Assembly: GCA_007376295.1 (NCBI GenBank)
Contig: VMGB01000002.1
Location: 1-64,000, forward strand
DNA from: Parcubacteria group bacterium Gr01-1014_13
GTDB taxonomy: Bacteria > Patescibacteria > ABY1 > Magasanikbacterales > GWA2-37-8
Length of the DNA: 64,000 bases
Direction of reading: 5' to 3'
Part shown: positions 37,285-44,606 of the stretch, piece by piece
Numbering within the stretch: the stretch's first letter is position 1
Layout of the letters: every line of letters begins with the position of its first letter
Position numbers and translations under genes: made by a program
The notes under the pieces: model-generated
Database searches by the model: none
The model's input: only the letters and a program-made list of their open reading frames with translations
Told to the model about the DNA's origin: nothing

Positions 37285-37313
37285 GGCAGCTAAAAAATAG
37301 CTGTCTGTTTTAT
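37285..37313 (+). terminator. Weak terminator after the orphan pair
   Basis: CAGCT/AGCTG stem followed by a T-rich stretch. Confidence 0.45.
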
Positions 37314-40162
37314 TATGATTCTATATTGACACTCAAAACCTTTTCGACAGTTTGTCCTGAGTTACCTGTTAAAATTGCTCTGAGGGTATGTAAGCCAGCT
37401 GCAGGCGCATTTTTCCAAGTAAATATTAATTGGTTATTGGTTAGATTGTCCTCTTTATGATTGAAATTGTAAATTAATTTTGGCGTACCAGTTTCAGAAG
37501 AAAGATAGATATCAATTTGTTTGGTATCTTCCCAGCGGAATGGATTTATACTCATGCTGCGAGGAAATTCTTCCGGACTTAGTGTTACTGAACTGCCATC
37601 AGCCCAATCAAAATTTGGCGGATCAAATTCTGCTTGCAAAGCAAAATTAACACTTTTTTGGGTGCTGTTGTTTTGGTCGTCAATCGCTACCGCGCTTAAA
37701 GTATGGGGGCCTTTTAATAGCGCTTGGGCGTAGTAAGAAAAGTTAAAAGGAAACTCCGTAACTTCGCCAATGGAATGTCCATCTAATTGGTACATAACTT
37801 TTTTGACTCCACGCGCTGAGCTGGCGCTTACTTGAATATCGATAGTGCGCGAATTTAATATTGCGCCTTCGGTTGGAGAAATAAATTCTAGAGTTGGTAC
37901 CAAGTCAGAAGAATTTGGGTCGTCATACTGAGTTGGTGGTTCTTCTAGTGTTATGCTTCCTCCCAAGCCATTTGCCCAAGCGTGTAGACCGGCTTCCCAA
38001 GCCATATATTGTGGATCATCAGCTGGAAAAGCTGGATAAGGTCCGCGTGGATCGTCTTTAATCACATAATGCAAAATATCATGAGGTGGTAAATAGGTGC
38101 GTTGGACAATTAAACTTTCCGGAGTAGATGAACTGGCTATTTTTCCAGTTTCGGAATTTATATTCAAAGTAATACCGCCGCTACCACCTCGTAGTACTGG
38201 TTTGGTAGCATCATTTGGCAGTGGGGCTGGGAAATATTCCGGCTGAGTACCCTTTAATGATTCACGCATGAATTTATTCCAAATTGTACCGGCTAACGCG
38301 TTACCACCAGCTTTCATTGGTGAAGGAATTGTGTTGCCCACCCAGACACCAACAGCCAGTGATGGCACATACCCCATAGTCCAGGCATCCTTATTGTCAT
38401 TGGTAGTACCGGTTTTAGCTGCGACTGGGCGATCTGGAAGAGTAAGGTTGCCACGAGCGCCGAAAATAAAGGCGCGTTGTACATCGTCGCTAAGAACATC
38501 CGAAATTGTAGCGGCAAGTTCTGGTGTTACTGCCTCTTGTTCGCTAGCCGGTGTCCATTCGTAGAGGGTTTCGTCAGCACTGTTGGTAATTTTCAAAACA
38601 CTGGCGGGTTCTTTGTATGCACCATTGTTGGCCAAAGTGGCATAACCGTTGGTGTGTTCTAATAAATTTACTTCCTCACCACCTAAAACTAACCCTAAAC
38701 CAGATACTCCGGTAAAAGTACTGTAGCCAAATTTTTTGGCAAAGTTTATAGTATTTTTTGTGCCTACTAAATAAAGGGTTTTTACGGCCGGAATGTTTAG
38801 TGATCCTTGCAGGGCGCGGCGCATAGTAACTAAACCGTGGCTTTTGCCATCATAATTTTTCGGAGTGAAATTTTCACCGGCGCGCGCATCAAAATTTGTA
38901 GTAACATCGTAGAGAACAGTTTCTGGAGTGTAGCCTTTTTCAAAGGCGGCAGTATAAACAAAAGGTTTAAAAGAAGAACCAGGCTGACGTTTGCCGAGCG
39001 TAGCTACATTGAATTGGCCATTGATATCTTCGTTGTTGTAATCACGTGAACCTACCATTGCCAAAATTTGCGCAGTTTTTGGATCTATAGCCACAAGTGC
39101 AGCATTGTTGGCGTTGGCATTCTTTGCATTCTTATCTCCCAATTCTTTTACAATAGCTTCTGCACTTTTTTGTTTATCATAATCAAGGGTGGTGATTACT
39201 TTTAATCCGCCCTCATCGATTGTTCTCTCACCGAATCTGTCAGCCAAAAGTTGTTTTACATAAAGTACAAAGTGCGGCGCGTCCATAGGTCCGCCACTGC
39301 GGAAAATTCGCAGTGCTGCGCCCTGCGCTTCTTTTTTTTCTGCTTCGGTGATGTATCCTTGATCATGCATTAAAGCCAAAACCAAATCGCGGCGATCGCG
39401 CAACGCGTCTAAATTATTTAAATATTTACTTGGAGCTTTTGGTATGGCTGCTAAAGTAGCGCTTTCGGCTAAATTTAATTCCGCAGCTGTTTTATGGAAA
39501 TATGATTGGCTGGCCGCCTCTATACCGTAGTTGGTGGAGCCGTAAGGAATTTCGTTTAAGTATAATTTTAGGATTTGATCTTTGGTATATTTTTTTTCTA
39601 GACGAATAGCCAGAATCGCTTCCTTTAATTTTCTAAAGTAGCCTGCGAAACCTCTGCGTTCATCGCCGACAATCGCGTTTTTAATAAGTTGTTGGGTAAG
39701 GGTGGAGGCTCCTCCCGAACCGGCTTTGCGTCCAATTAAGTTGTTAAATCCGGCCCGGATAATACTTTTGACCTGTATACCGCCATGCTCATAAAAATTT
39801 TTGTCTTCTACGGCTACAGTGGCTTTTAGCGCTGAGGTGGCAATTTTATCTAACTCAACTAAAGTTCTCTTTTGGTTTTGATAAACTTCATAAAGCATGT
39901 GCTCGCCAGTGCGATCGTAGATTTTTGTGCTTTGGGAGACTTGGCGGTCATTTAATCTGTTTGGGTCAGGCAAGTCCCGGCTTACCCAGGCAACAAGGAT
40001 TGTACCGATAACAAAAAGAATAGTTGCACCTATTAAGGCGGCTTGGGAAATAAGTTTTATTAGCTTTTTTCTGTTATGGGCAGCCTTTTCTTTGCGGGGA
40101 GCTGGTTCGGTATCAGGGAGCCGTCCATAATGTCGGGATTGGTGTAATTGGGGAATTGGCAT
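37313..40162 (-). CDS. Bifunctional penicillin-binding protein 1A with C-terminal Ig-like domains
   Basis: 949 residues: cytoplasmic basic N-terminus, membrane helix (about 36-55), GT51 glycosyltransferase (about 80-250: 'AVEDKNFYEHGG', 'GGASTLTQQLIKNA', 'YLNEIPYGSTNYGIEAAS'), transpeptidase (about 330-640: active-site 'PGSSFKPFVY', 'GSLNIP', 'AAKTGTTNDNKDAWTMGY'). Then a linker and two Ig-like beta domains (about 745-945: 'SPTEGAILNSRTIDIQVSAS', 'GPHTLSAVAIDDQNNSTQKS'). All catalytic motifs are intact. Polymerises and crosslinks peptidoglycan. No Shine-Dalgarno. Confidence 0.94.
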   Translation of the reverse strand: MPIPQLHQSRHYGRLPDTEPAPRKEKAAHNRKKLIKLISQAALIGATILFVIGTILVAWVSRDLPDPNRLNDRQVSQSTKIYDRTGEHMLYEVYQNQKRTLVELDKIATSALKATVAVEDKNFYEHGGIQVKSIIRAGFNNLIGRKAGSGGASTLTQQLIKNAIVGDERRGFAGYFRKLKEAILAIRLEKKYTKDQILKLYLNEIPYGSTNYGIEAASQSYFHKTAAELNLAESATLAAIPKAPSKYLNNLDALRDRRDLVLALMHDQGYITEAEKKEAQGAALRIFRSGGPMDAPHFVLYVKQLLADRFGERTIDEGGLKVITTLDYDKQKSAEAIVKELGDKNAKNANANNAALVAIDPKTAQILAMVGSRDYNNEDINGQFNVATLGKRQPGSSFKPFVYTAAFEKGYTPETVLYDVTTNFDARAGENFTPKNYDGKSHGLVTMRRALQGSLNIPAVKTLYLVGTKNTINFAKKFGYSTFTGVSGLGLVLGGEEVNLLEHTNGYATLANNGAYKEPASVLKITNSADETLYEWTPASEQEAVTPELAATISDVLSDDVQRAFIFGARGNLTLPDRPVAAKTGTTNDNKDAWTMGYVPSLAVGVWVGNTIPSPMKAGGNALAGTIWNKFMRESLKGTQPEYFPAPLPNDATKPVLRGGSGGITLNINSETGKIASSSTPESLIVQRTYLPPHDILHYVIKDDPRGPYPAFPADDPQYMAWEAGLHAWANGLGGSITLEEPPTQYDDPNSSDLVPTLEFISPTEGAILNSRTIDIQVSASSARGVKKVMYQLDGHSIGEVTEFPFNFSYYAQALLKGPHTLSAVAIDDQNNSTQKSVNFALQAEFDPPNFDWADGSSVTLSPEEFPRSMSINPFRWEDTKQIDIYLSSETGTPKLIYNFNHKEDNLTNNQLIFTWKNAPAAGLHTLRAILTGNSGQTVEKVLSVNIES

Positions 40163-40354
40163 AATTTTATTGATTTTTTCCCCGCCAAAGCGGAATTCTC
40201 CTTCGGGGAACCCTGATATTCTATACCAAGTGGTCAGATTTTACCAGTCCTCTGACTCTGTCCGAATGATTGACAAAAAGCTCAATTTATGGTATGATTC
40301 TCCGTTAATTCATTGAAGGTATCCCTAAGGGGTACTTTCGTTAAATAACGAATT

Positions 40355-40909
40355 ATGAGCATGGTTAACACGAAATCTGCCACGATTACCTTGCAAATTG
40401 CCATTAATTTGGCAGTTTTAGGAGCTGTAATTAGCCAAATTGCCCTTCCGCTGGTAGTAAAAGCTAATGTTAGCACAGAAATGCCTAAGATTAGTCCAGA
40501 TACTGTATTTCAGAAGCCAACTTTCATAAAACTTCCATCTGCCCCTACTAAACTCGGATTACGACCAGCAGATAGGGAAGTACCTGATAGGGTAATTACC
40601 AAAGCTGTAATTACTGCCTATACCAGTACCCCTGACCAGACTGATGATTCTCCGTTTATTGCTGCTTCTGGTAAAAGAGTACATGATGGTATGATTGCCG
40701 CCAACGGTTTACCGTTTGGTACCAGAGTCAAAATCCCAGCTGTTTATGGTGAAAAGATCTTTGTGGTCGAAGACCGCATGAATCGTCGCTATGGATACGG
40801 ACGTTTTGATGTTTGGTTGGATACAACCAGAGCTGAAGCCAGAAAGTTTGGCGTGAAGCGAGTGGAGGTAGAAATATTCTATCCGGAGAAAATGGTTGCT
40901 AAGAAATAA
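40355..40909 (+). CDS. Secreted 3D-domain protein
   Basis: 184 residues: a signal-like helix (about 12-38), a linker and a 3D (Asp-Asp-Asp) double-psi barrel of about 95 residues: 'VITAYTSTPDQTDDSPFIAASG', 'IAANGLPFGTRVKIP', 'FVVEDRMNRRYGYGRFDVWL'. The three acidic positions (D in VVEDRMN, FDVW and the early D) are present, as in MltA/YabE/resuscitation-factor-like murein hydrolases. Likely cell-wall remodelling. An inverted repeat TTCGTT/AACGAA lies just before the ATG. Confidence 0.88.
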   Translation: MSMVNTKSATITLQIAINLAVLGAVISQIALPLVVKANVSTEMPKISPDTVFQKPTFIKLPSAPTKLGLRPADREVPDRVITKAVITAYTSTPDQTDDSPFIAASGKRVHDGMIAANGLPFGTRVKIPAVYGEKIFVVEDRMNRRYGYGRFDVWLDTTRAEARKFGVKRVEVEIFYPEKMVAKK

Positions 40910-40922
40910 TACTTAATAAAAC

Positions 40923-40949
40923 AAAAAAGACCCATTATGGGTCTTTTTT
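40923..40949. terminator. Bidirectional terminator
   Basis: AAAAAAGACCCA-TTA-TGGGTCTTTTTT between converging genes. Confidence 0.88.
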
Positions 40950-40964
40950 GTTTTATTTTAAAAT

Positions 40965-41699
40965 TTATTTCTCCACGATTTCAATCGAAAGAATTTTTAC
41001 TGGATTAACGGGTTTAGAATTTTCACCGGATGAACTCATAGTTACTTGAGCCATAGCAATTTTATCGACTACATCCAGACCTTTGGTAACTTTTCCAAAA
41101 ATTACATAATTTGGCGGCAATGGATAATCATCATGCATGATGAAAAATTGACTGCCATTAGTATTTGGTCCGGAGTTGGCCATAGCCAAAGTGCCGCGTA
41201 AGTATTCACCGGTAAATGGCTCGTCATTAAATTTATATCCTGGTCCGCCTTTGCCAGTTCCTTCTGGATCGCCACCTTGAATCATAAATCCTTTTATTAC
41301 GCGGTGGAAAATAGTGTTGTCGTAGAAATTTTTCTTGGACAGGAACACAAAATTGTTTACAGTTTCCGGTGTCATGCTTGCATTCAAAGCAATTTCCATT
41401 TCTCCGGCGGTTGTTTTCATTTTGGCGGTGTAAGTTTTCTTTTGATCGATAATCATAATCGGAATTTTGTATATAGATAAATCCATATTTAATTTGCTTT
41501 TAGGGGTGTTGTCTACGGTAGAAGTTGTGCTGGTAGAGTTTGGTGCAGTTACGTTCATATCGGTTGAGGTAGGCTGGGAAGTTTGGGTGCTGGTAGTTTC
41601 TGTAGCCGGTTGTGGTGATGCGGCCTTTTGTTTACGGTATAAGTAAGCTCCGCCAACCAAAACTGCTACAACGAGCAGGAAAATAAATGCTTTTTTCAT
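40965..41699 (-). CDS. Membrane-anchored cyclophilin-type peptidyl-prolyl isomerase
   Basis: 244 residues: an N-terminal helix (4-20), a Ser/Thr-rich linker (about 25-70) and a cyclophilin domain (about 90-240: 'IFHRVIKGFMIQGGDPEGTGKGGPGYKF', 'GTLAMANSGPNTNGSQFFIMH'). The catalytic Arg (FHRV) and the Gln and Phe of the pocket are present. Assists folding of secreted proteins outside the membrane. Confidence 0.93.
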   Translation of the reverse strand: MKKAFIFLLVVAVLVGGAYLYRKQKAASPQPATETTSTQTSQPTSTDMNVTAPNSTSTTSTVDNTPKSKLNMDLSIYKIPIMIIDQKKTYTAKMKTTAGEMEIALNASMTPETVNNFVFLSKKNFYDNTIFHRVIKGFMIQGGDPEGTGKGGPGYKFNDEPFTGEYLRGTLAMANSGPNTNGSQFFIMHDDYPLPPNYVIFGKVTKGLDVVDKIAMAQVTMSSSGENSKPVNPVKILSIEIVEK

Positions 41700-41759
41700 G
41701 TTAATTTAATTAAATTTTAATTGTTAGAATTGTAACAGGAACAAATTTTTTTAGCAAAT

Positions 41760-42200
41760 TTATTCAACTTTTTTTGTTTTTAAGCCGAATAGATATATTA
41801 CTAGTCCTCCCACTATCAACACATCACCTAAATTTATTATAGCCGTACCGATTAAAAAATAATCTATTACCTGATGGTAAATTATTCTATCAAGCAAATT
41901 GGAGATTGATCCAGCCAGCAACATAGACCAAGCTAATAAAAGTTTTGGCGTATTTAAATTTTTATAAAATAAATAAGTGATCAGTCCGATCATCGGCAGA
42001 GTGATTAGGATAGTAAAAATATTTGACAGTGGCAAACCAAAAGCTACGCCTTTGTTTAAGAAAAGTTGCCAGCCAAAGTAGGGAAAAATTAATTTTGTTG
42101 TAGTCCAATGATAAAAGGCTTGAAATTTTAAAATTTGGTCTGTTAACAAAAAAAGCCCGCTGAAAATAATTATTATCAAACGAGCTTTTTTCGGAGACAT
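41760..42200 (-). CDS. lspA: Lipoprotein signal peptidase II
   Basis: 146 residues with four membrane helices. Catalytic aspartates in 'GSISNLLDRIIY' and 'IINLGDVLIV', and 'DQILKF' near the N-terminus. It implies that lipoproteins are made in this cell. Starts 1 bp after the DksA-like stop, same operon. Confidence 0.93.
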   Translation of the reverse strand: MSPKKARLIIIIFSGLFLLTDQILKFQAFYHWTTTKLIFPYFGWQLFLNKGVAFGLPLSNIFTILITLPMIGLITYLFYKNLNTPKLLLAWSMLLAGSISNLLDRIIYHQVIDYFLIGTAIINLGDVLIVGGLVIYLFGLKTKKVE

Positions 42201-42201
42201 A

Positions 42202-42594
42202 TTAAACCTCTTGGGTAATAGTTTTTTTGCAACTCATGCAAGAGCTGGAAGTCAGTCTGGCGAGCAATCTTTTTTCTTCAATTGGTTTGTGGCAATACTT
42301 GCAGATGCCATAGTCGCCTTTTTCCATTCTGGCCAAGGATTGATTGGTATCACGTAAGGATTTTTCTAAATTTTCTTCCAAAGAAAGATTTACCACATAG
42401 TCGGCCACTTCGGCAGCGTTTTCATCTTCTTTATCGCCGTAGTCAGGGAAAGTAGTATCAAAATCATCACCAGAGTTGGATTTTTTTTTGGCAAACTTAG
42501 CCAATTCTTTTTCGAGTTTGGTTTTTTCTTCCAAAAGCAAAGCTTTTACTTTCTTTAGGAAATCAGCTGAATAGGGTAATTTTGTCTTGCTCAT
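42202..42594 (-). CDS. DksA/TraR-type zinc-finger protein
   Basis: 130 residues: a coiled coil (about 10-90) with an acidic patch and the zinc finger 'CKYCHKPIEEKRLLARLTSSSCMSCK'. Resembles DksA/TraR regulators that reach into the RNA polymerase secondary channel. Translationally adjacent to lspA, a common pairing in many bacteria. Confidence 0.88.
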   Translation of the reverse strand: MSKTKLPYSADFLKKVKALLLEEKTKLEKELAKFAKKKSNSGDDFDTTFPDYGDKEDENAAEVADYVVNLSLEENLEKSLRDTNQSLARMEKGDYGICKYCHKPIEEKRLLARLTSSSCMSCKKTITQEV

Positions 42595-42629
42595 AAGGGC
42601 AGGGGTTCTATTTTAGAAAAAATAAAGCA

Positions 42630-42650
42630 GTCGGAGCGACTGTTTTTACT
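42630..42650 (-). promoter_or_regulatory. Leader hairpin upstream of the DksA-like gene
   Basis: CAGTCG-CTC-CGACTG on the minus strand followed by a T-rich stretch, within the leader; may act as attenuator. Confidence 0.5.
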
Positions 42651-42660
42651 GTCTGTGAGT

Positions 42661-42689
42661 ATTTTATCAGTGAGCTGCACGGTTGTCAA
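42661..42689 (-). promoter_or_regulatory. Promoter of the dksA-lspA operon
   Basis: Minus-strand TTGACA (42684-42689), 17 bp, TAAAAT (42661-42666). Confidence 0.85.
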
Positions 42690-42718
42690 TAACAGCAACT
42701 GTAAGCAAATTAATTATA

Positions 42719-42775
42719 AAAGGCGATCACCTTCTACCTCAATTTTTAAATTGATACAGAAGGCGGATCGCCTTT
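42719..42775 (-). terminator. Long stem-loop terminator
   Basis: Arms AAAGGCGATC/GATCGCCTTT, then CCTTCT/AGAAGG and TCAATTT/AAATTGA, giving a nearly continuous 24-bp stem. The minus strand continues TTTTATAATT. Confidence 0.75.
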
Positions 42776-42946
42776 GAAGATATTACTAAGGGGAGGTACT
42801 TTCTCCCTCTTAAGGAGAACTTGTACGCTACCTACCTCTGGTAATATTGAAATTTTGACCCTAACCGCTTGTGGGTAGAGCCCCAGTGTTAAAGTGACCC
42901 GAGGGTATTTAACTAATTTAGGGTTACCCGGGAAGAAGTTGGGCAC
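42746..42946 (-). CDS. Possible 66-residue peptide or structured RNA
   Basis: The frame opens at GTG (42944-42946) without a Shine-Dalgarno: 'MPNFFPGNPKLVKYPRVTLT', then basic/hydrophobic alternation, ending inside the terminator stem. The RNA from the promoter at 43061-43089 would be about 340 nt with several self-complementary segments (for example GTAC...GTAC and GGGTTACCCGGG). Either a small basic protein with a long leader or a structured RNA; the sequence alone does not decide. Confidence 0.35.
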   Translation of the reverse strand: MPNFFPGNPKLVKYPRVTLTLGLYPQAVRVKISILPEVGSVQVLLKREKVPPLSNIFKGDPPSVSI

Positions 42947-43011
42947 GCCATTGCTTTTTTTCTATGTAAAGCAGTTGTTTGCCCAGTTCTAAATTGCAGT
43001 TTATAGGTCAT

Positions 43012-43033
43012 TTGTATACAGAAGTGTATACAT
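43012..43033. promoter_or_regulatory. TTGTAT-N10-ATACAT operator
   Basis: One mismatch from the TTGTAT-N10-ATACAA consensus. Lies about 20-40 nt downstream of the start of the leftward transcript. Confidence 0.65.
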
Positions 43034-43060
43034 TTGAATTGTAGAATGAACTACAAAGAT

Positions 43061-43089
43061 ATTATAGCATTTTTTTCACCCTTTGTCAA
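43061..43089 (-). promoter_or_regulatory. Perfect leftward promoter
   Basis: Minus-strand TTGACA (43084-43089), 17 bp, TATAAT (43061-43066). Confidence 0.9.
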
Positions 43090-43093
43090 CTAT

Positions 43094-43115
43094 TTGTATA
43101 CACTAGTATATACAA
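43094..43115. promoter_or_regulatory. TTGTAT-N10-ATACAA operator
   Basis: Directly behind the -35 box of the leftward promoter, with the same half-sites and spacing as the other copies. Confidence 0.7.
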
Positions 43116-43152
43116 ATATATTTTAGCTGTAATTAGCTAAAATTTCCACAGT

Positions 43153-43193
43153 TTATCCACATTCCCTATAGGTTATACCCAAAGTTATCCACA
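43153..43193 (+). promoter_or_regulatory. DnaA-box cluster with two perfect TTATCCACA sites
   Basis: TTATCCACA at 43153-43161 and 43185-43193, with TTATACCCA between them (43173-43181). Flanked on both sides by TTGTAT palindromes. Confidence 0.6.
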
Positions 43194-43194
43194 G

Positions 43195-43216
43195 TTGTAT
43201 ACACTAGTGTATACAA
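43195..43216. promoter_or_regulatory. Perfect 22-bp TTGTAT-N10-ATACAA palindrome
   Basis: Every base of the 22-bp site is self-complementary. It starts 1 bp after a DnaA box and ends 25 bp before the -35 of the rightward promoter. Confidence 0.75.
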
Positions 43217-43241
43217 ATTTTAATTTTTTTAAATTAACAAC

Positions 43242-43270
43242 TTGACAAAACACCTGTTTCATCATATATT
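43242..43270 (+). promoter_or_regulatory. Promoter of orphan gene at 43287
   Basis: TTGACA (43242-43247), 17 bp, TATATT (43265-43270). Confidence 0.85.
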
Positions 43271-43286
43271 CTGTTTGGAGGTTACA

Positions 43287-43763
43287 ATGAACGTACCCCG
43301 GATAAAATCAGTCGACCAAGCAACTATTGGGTTAGTCAGTCTCATCAAAGAGGCAGTCGGCCCAAAAAACATCTACAATATCCACGAGAATTTCTTTTCC
43401 AAGCAGTTCAGGAAAAAGGGTATCCTAATGGGTGGGAAGCCACTCATTGCGCCATTTTTGGATGGTGAGACTGGCTATGGAGCCCTGAATCGTCTGGCTG
43501 CTCATTATACAGGTAAAAATTTCGAATTCTCAAATACATTTAGCTTGGCTCGGTACATGATTGATAATTCGGCTGAAGTTAGTAAATTTGCCGGAGTTTT
43601 GGCTATGAGCGGGGACTCCCTGTGGGTATCGCCGGATAGCCATGCTTACTACGCTCCATATGCTTTTGCGAGTGGCGATAGGCGTCGAAGCTTTAGCTTT
43701 TATGAGCTTGGTGCTAAGTTCAGTTCTAGGCAAGGGATACTCCTTTTTGGTCCTAGCGCCTAA
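43287..43763 (+). CDS. Orphan protein, paralog A of the control-region pair
   Basis: 158 residues from the ATG behind TTGGAGG; a longer frame would start in the -35 box. Soluble alpha/beta. Central 'AMSGDSLWVSPDSHAYYAPYA' matches 'ALSEDSWWAYPDNTRVVYANM' of the next gene, as does the preceding helix (ARYMIDNSAEVSKFAGVLA / AAFIRSYPEEAKKWWWIFA). I do not recognise a family. Confidence 0.65.
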   Translation: MNVPRIKSVDQATIGLVSLIKEAVGPKNIYNIHENFFSKQFRKKGILMGGKPLIAPFLDGETGYGALNRLAAHYTGKNFEFSNTFSLARYMIDNSAEVSKFAGVLAMSGDSLWVSPDSHAYYAPYAFASGDRRRSFSFYELGAKFSSRQGILLFGPSA

Positions 43764-43787
43764 AAAGGTGGTTAGTAAGGAGTAGAT

Positions 43788-43813
43788 GGGGTTCCACAAG
43801 GACCCCTTTTTTA
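43788..43813 (+). terminator. Terminator of gene at 43287
   Basis: GGGGTTC...GACCCC stem followed by TTTTTT. Confidence 0.8.
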
Positions 43814-43814
43814 A

Positions 43815-43843
43815 TTGACAAAACCTTTTATCCACTATATATT
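43815..43843 (+). promoter_or_regulatory. Promoter of orphan gene at 43905
   Basis: TTGACA (43815-43820), 17 bp, TATATT (43838-43843). Confidence 0.85.
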
Positions 43844-43904
43844 TGTATTTACAATTGACGCTAAAAACATCCAGTTTTGGGATAGTGCGTCTAGGAGGAA
43901 AAAC

Positions 43905-44504
43905 GTGGAGAATACAGAGGATAAGAATAATCTCAATCGTGGGTTTTTGGTTTCCTATGATCAGTCAATGGACATTCAAGAGTTGATGAAACTATCCCTG
44001 AATGTGCTAAATAGTAGAAACATCAACTATGATATTACCCAAGAGCATTTTGACAAACTCTCGGGAGTTGGTATTCGGACAGTGAGTTTGCGGGTAGAGC
44101 CGTACCTTTTGATTGAAACAAGCGCACAGGCTGTCCTGCGACTAGTAGCCGCGGGTCACACTTTGGCAAACCTGAAGGATCTGGCGGCCTTTATTCGTAG
44201 TTATCCCGAGGAAGCAAAAAAGTGGTGGTGGATATTTGCGCTCAGTGAGGACTCTTGGTGGGCATACCCTGATAATACTAGAGTGGTATATGCCAATATG
44301 CAGGGTTGGCTTGGTTACACTCATTGGGGTTTACGCGACCAGGTCAGTTCGTCAAAATCTGATCTAAACGGAATTCTTGTGTTGGCGGAATCCGACGAGG
44401 TATTGGAAGCAAAACGAATTCTTGCTTCAGCTCCCGTGCTGAAGAAGGGAGACAAAGTAGATCTAGATCAGCTGCAGAAAGATATTAGTAAGTTGGGAAC
44501 TTAA
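43905..44504 (+). CDS. Orphan protein, paralog B of the control-region pair
   Basis: 199 residues from the GTG behind TAGGAGG; the longer frame would begin in the promoter. N-terminal 'QSMDIQELMKLSLNVLNSRNINYDITQEHFDKL' corresponds to 'ATIGLVSLIKEAVGPKNIYNIHENFFSKQF' of paralog A. The shared core is 'AxSxDSxWxxPD'. It has an extra acidic C-terminal helix (about 40 residues). Trp-rich. Function unknown; each copy has its own promoter and terminator, as if duplicated as a cassette. Confidence 0.65.
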   Translation: MENTEDKNNLNRGFLVSYDQSMDIQELMKLSLNVLNSRNINYDITQEHFDKLSGVGIRTVSLRVEPYLLIETSAQAVLRLVAAGHTLANLKDLAAFIRSYPEEAKKWWWIFALSEDSWWAYPDNTRVVYANMQGWLGYTHWGLRDQVSSSKSDLNGILVLAESDEVLEAKRILASAPVLKKGDKVDLDQLQKDISKLGT

Positions 44505-44509
44505 ACCAC

Positions 44510-44545
44510 ACCCCTCAAATTCGCATCGCGGTTTGGGGGTTTTAT
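44510..44545 (+). terminator. Terminator of gene at 43905
   Basis: CCCCTCAAA/TTTGGGGG stem followed by TTTTATATTTTT. Confidence 0.75.
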
Positions 44546-44549
44546 ATTT

Positions 44550-44577
44550 TTGACTTGTGTATCGGGGGTGATATAAT
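44550..44577 (+). promoter_or_regulatory. Promoter of guaB
   Basis: TTGACT (44550-44555), 16 bp, TATAAT (44572-44577). Confidence 0.75.
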
Positions 44578-44606
44578 TCAAAAGGCTAATTTTTACCTTA
44601 ATTTGT

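Noticed and set aside
42719..42775. Integron attC-like or IS-end interpretation of the long stem-loop
   Set aside because: It is followed by a T-rich run and ends a promoter-bounded transcript; no integrase, transposase or target duplication is nearby.
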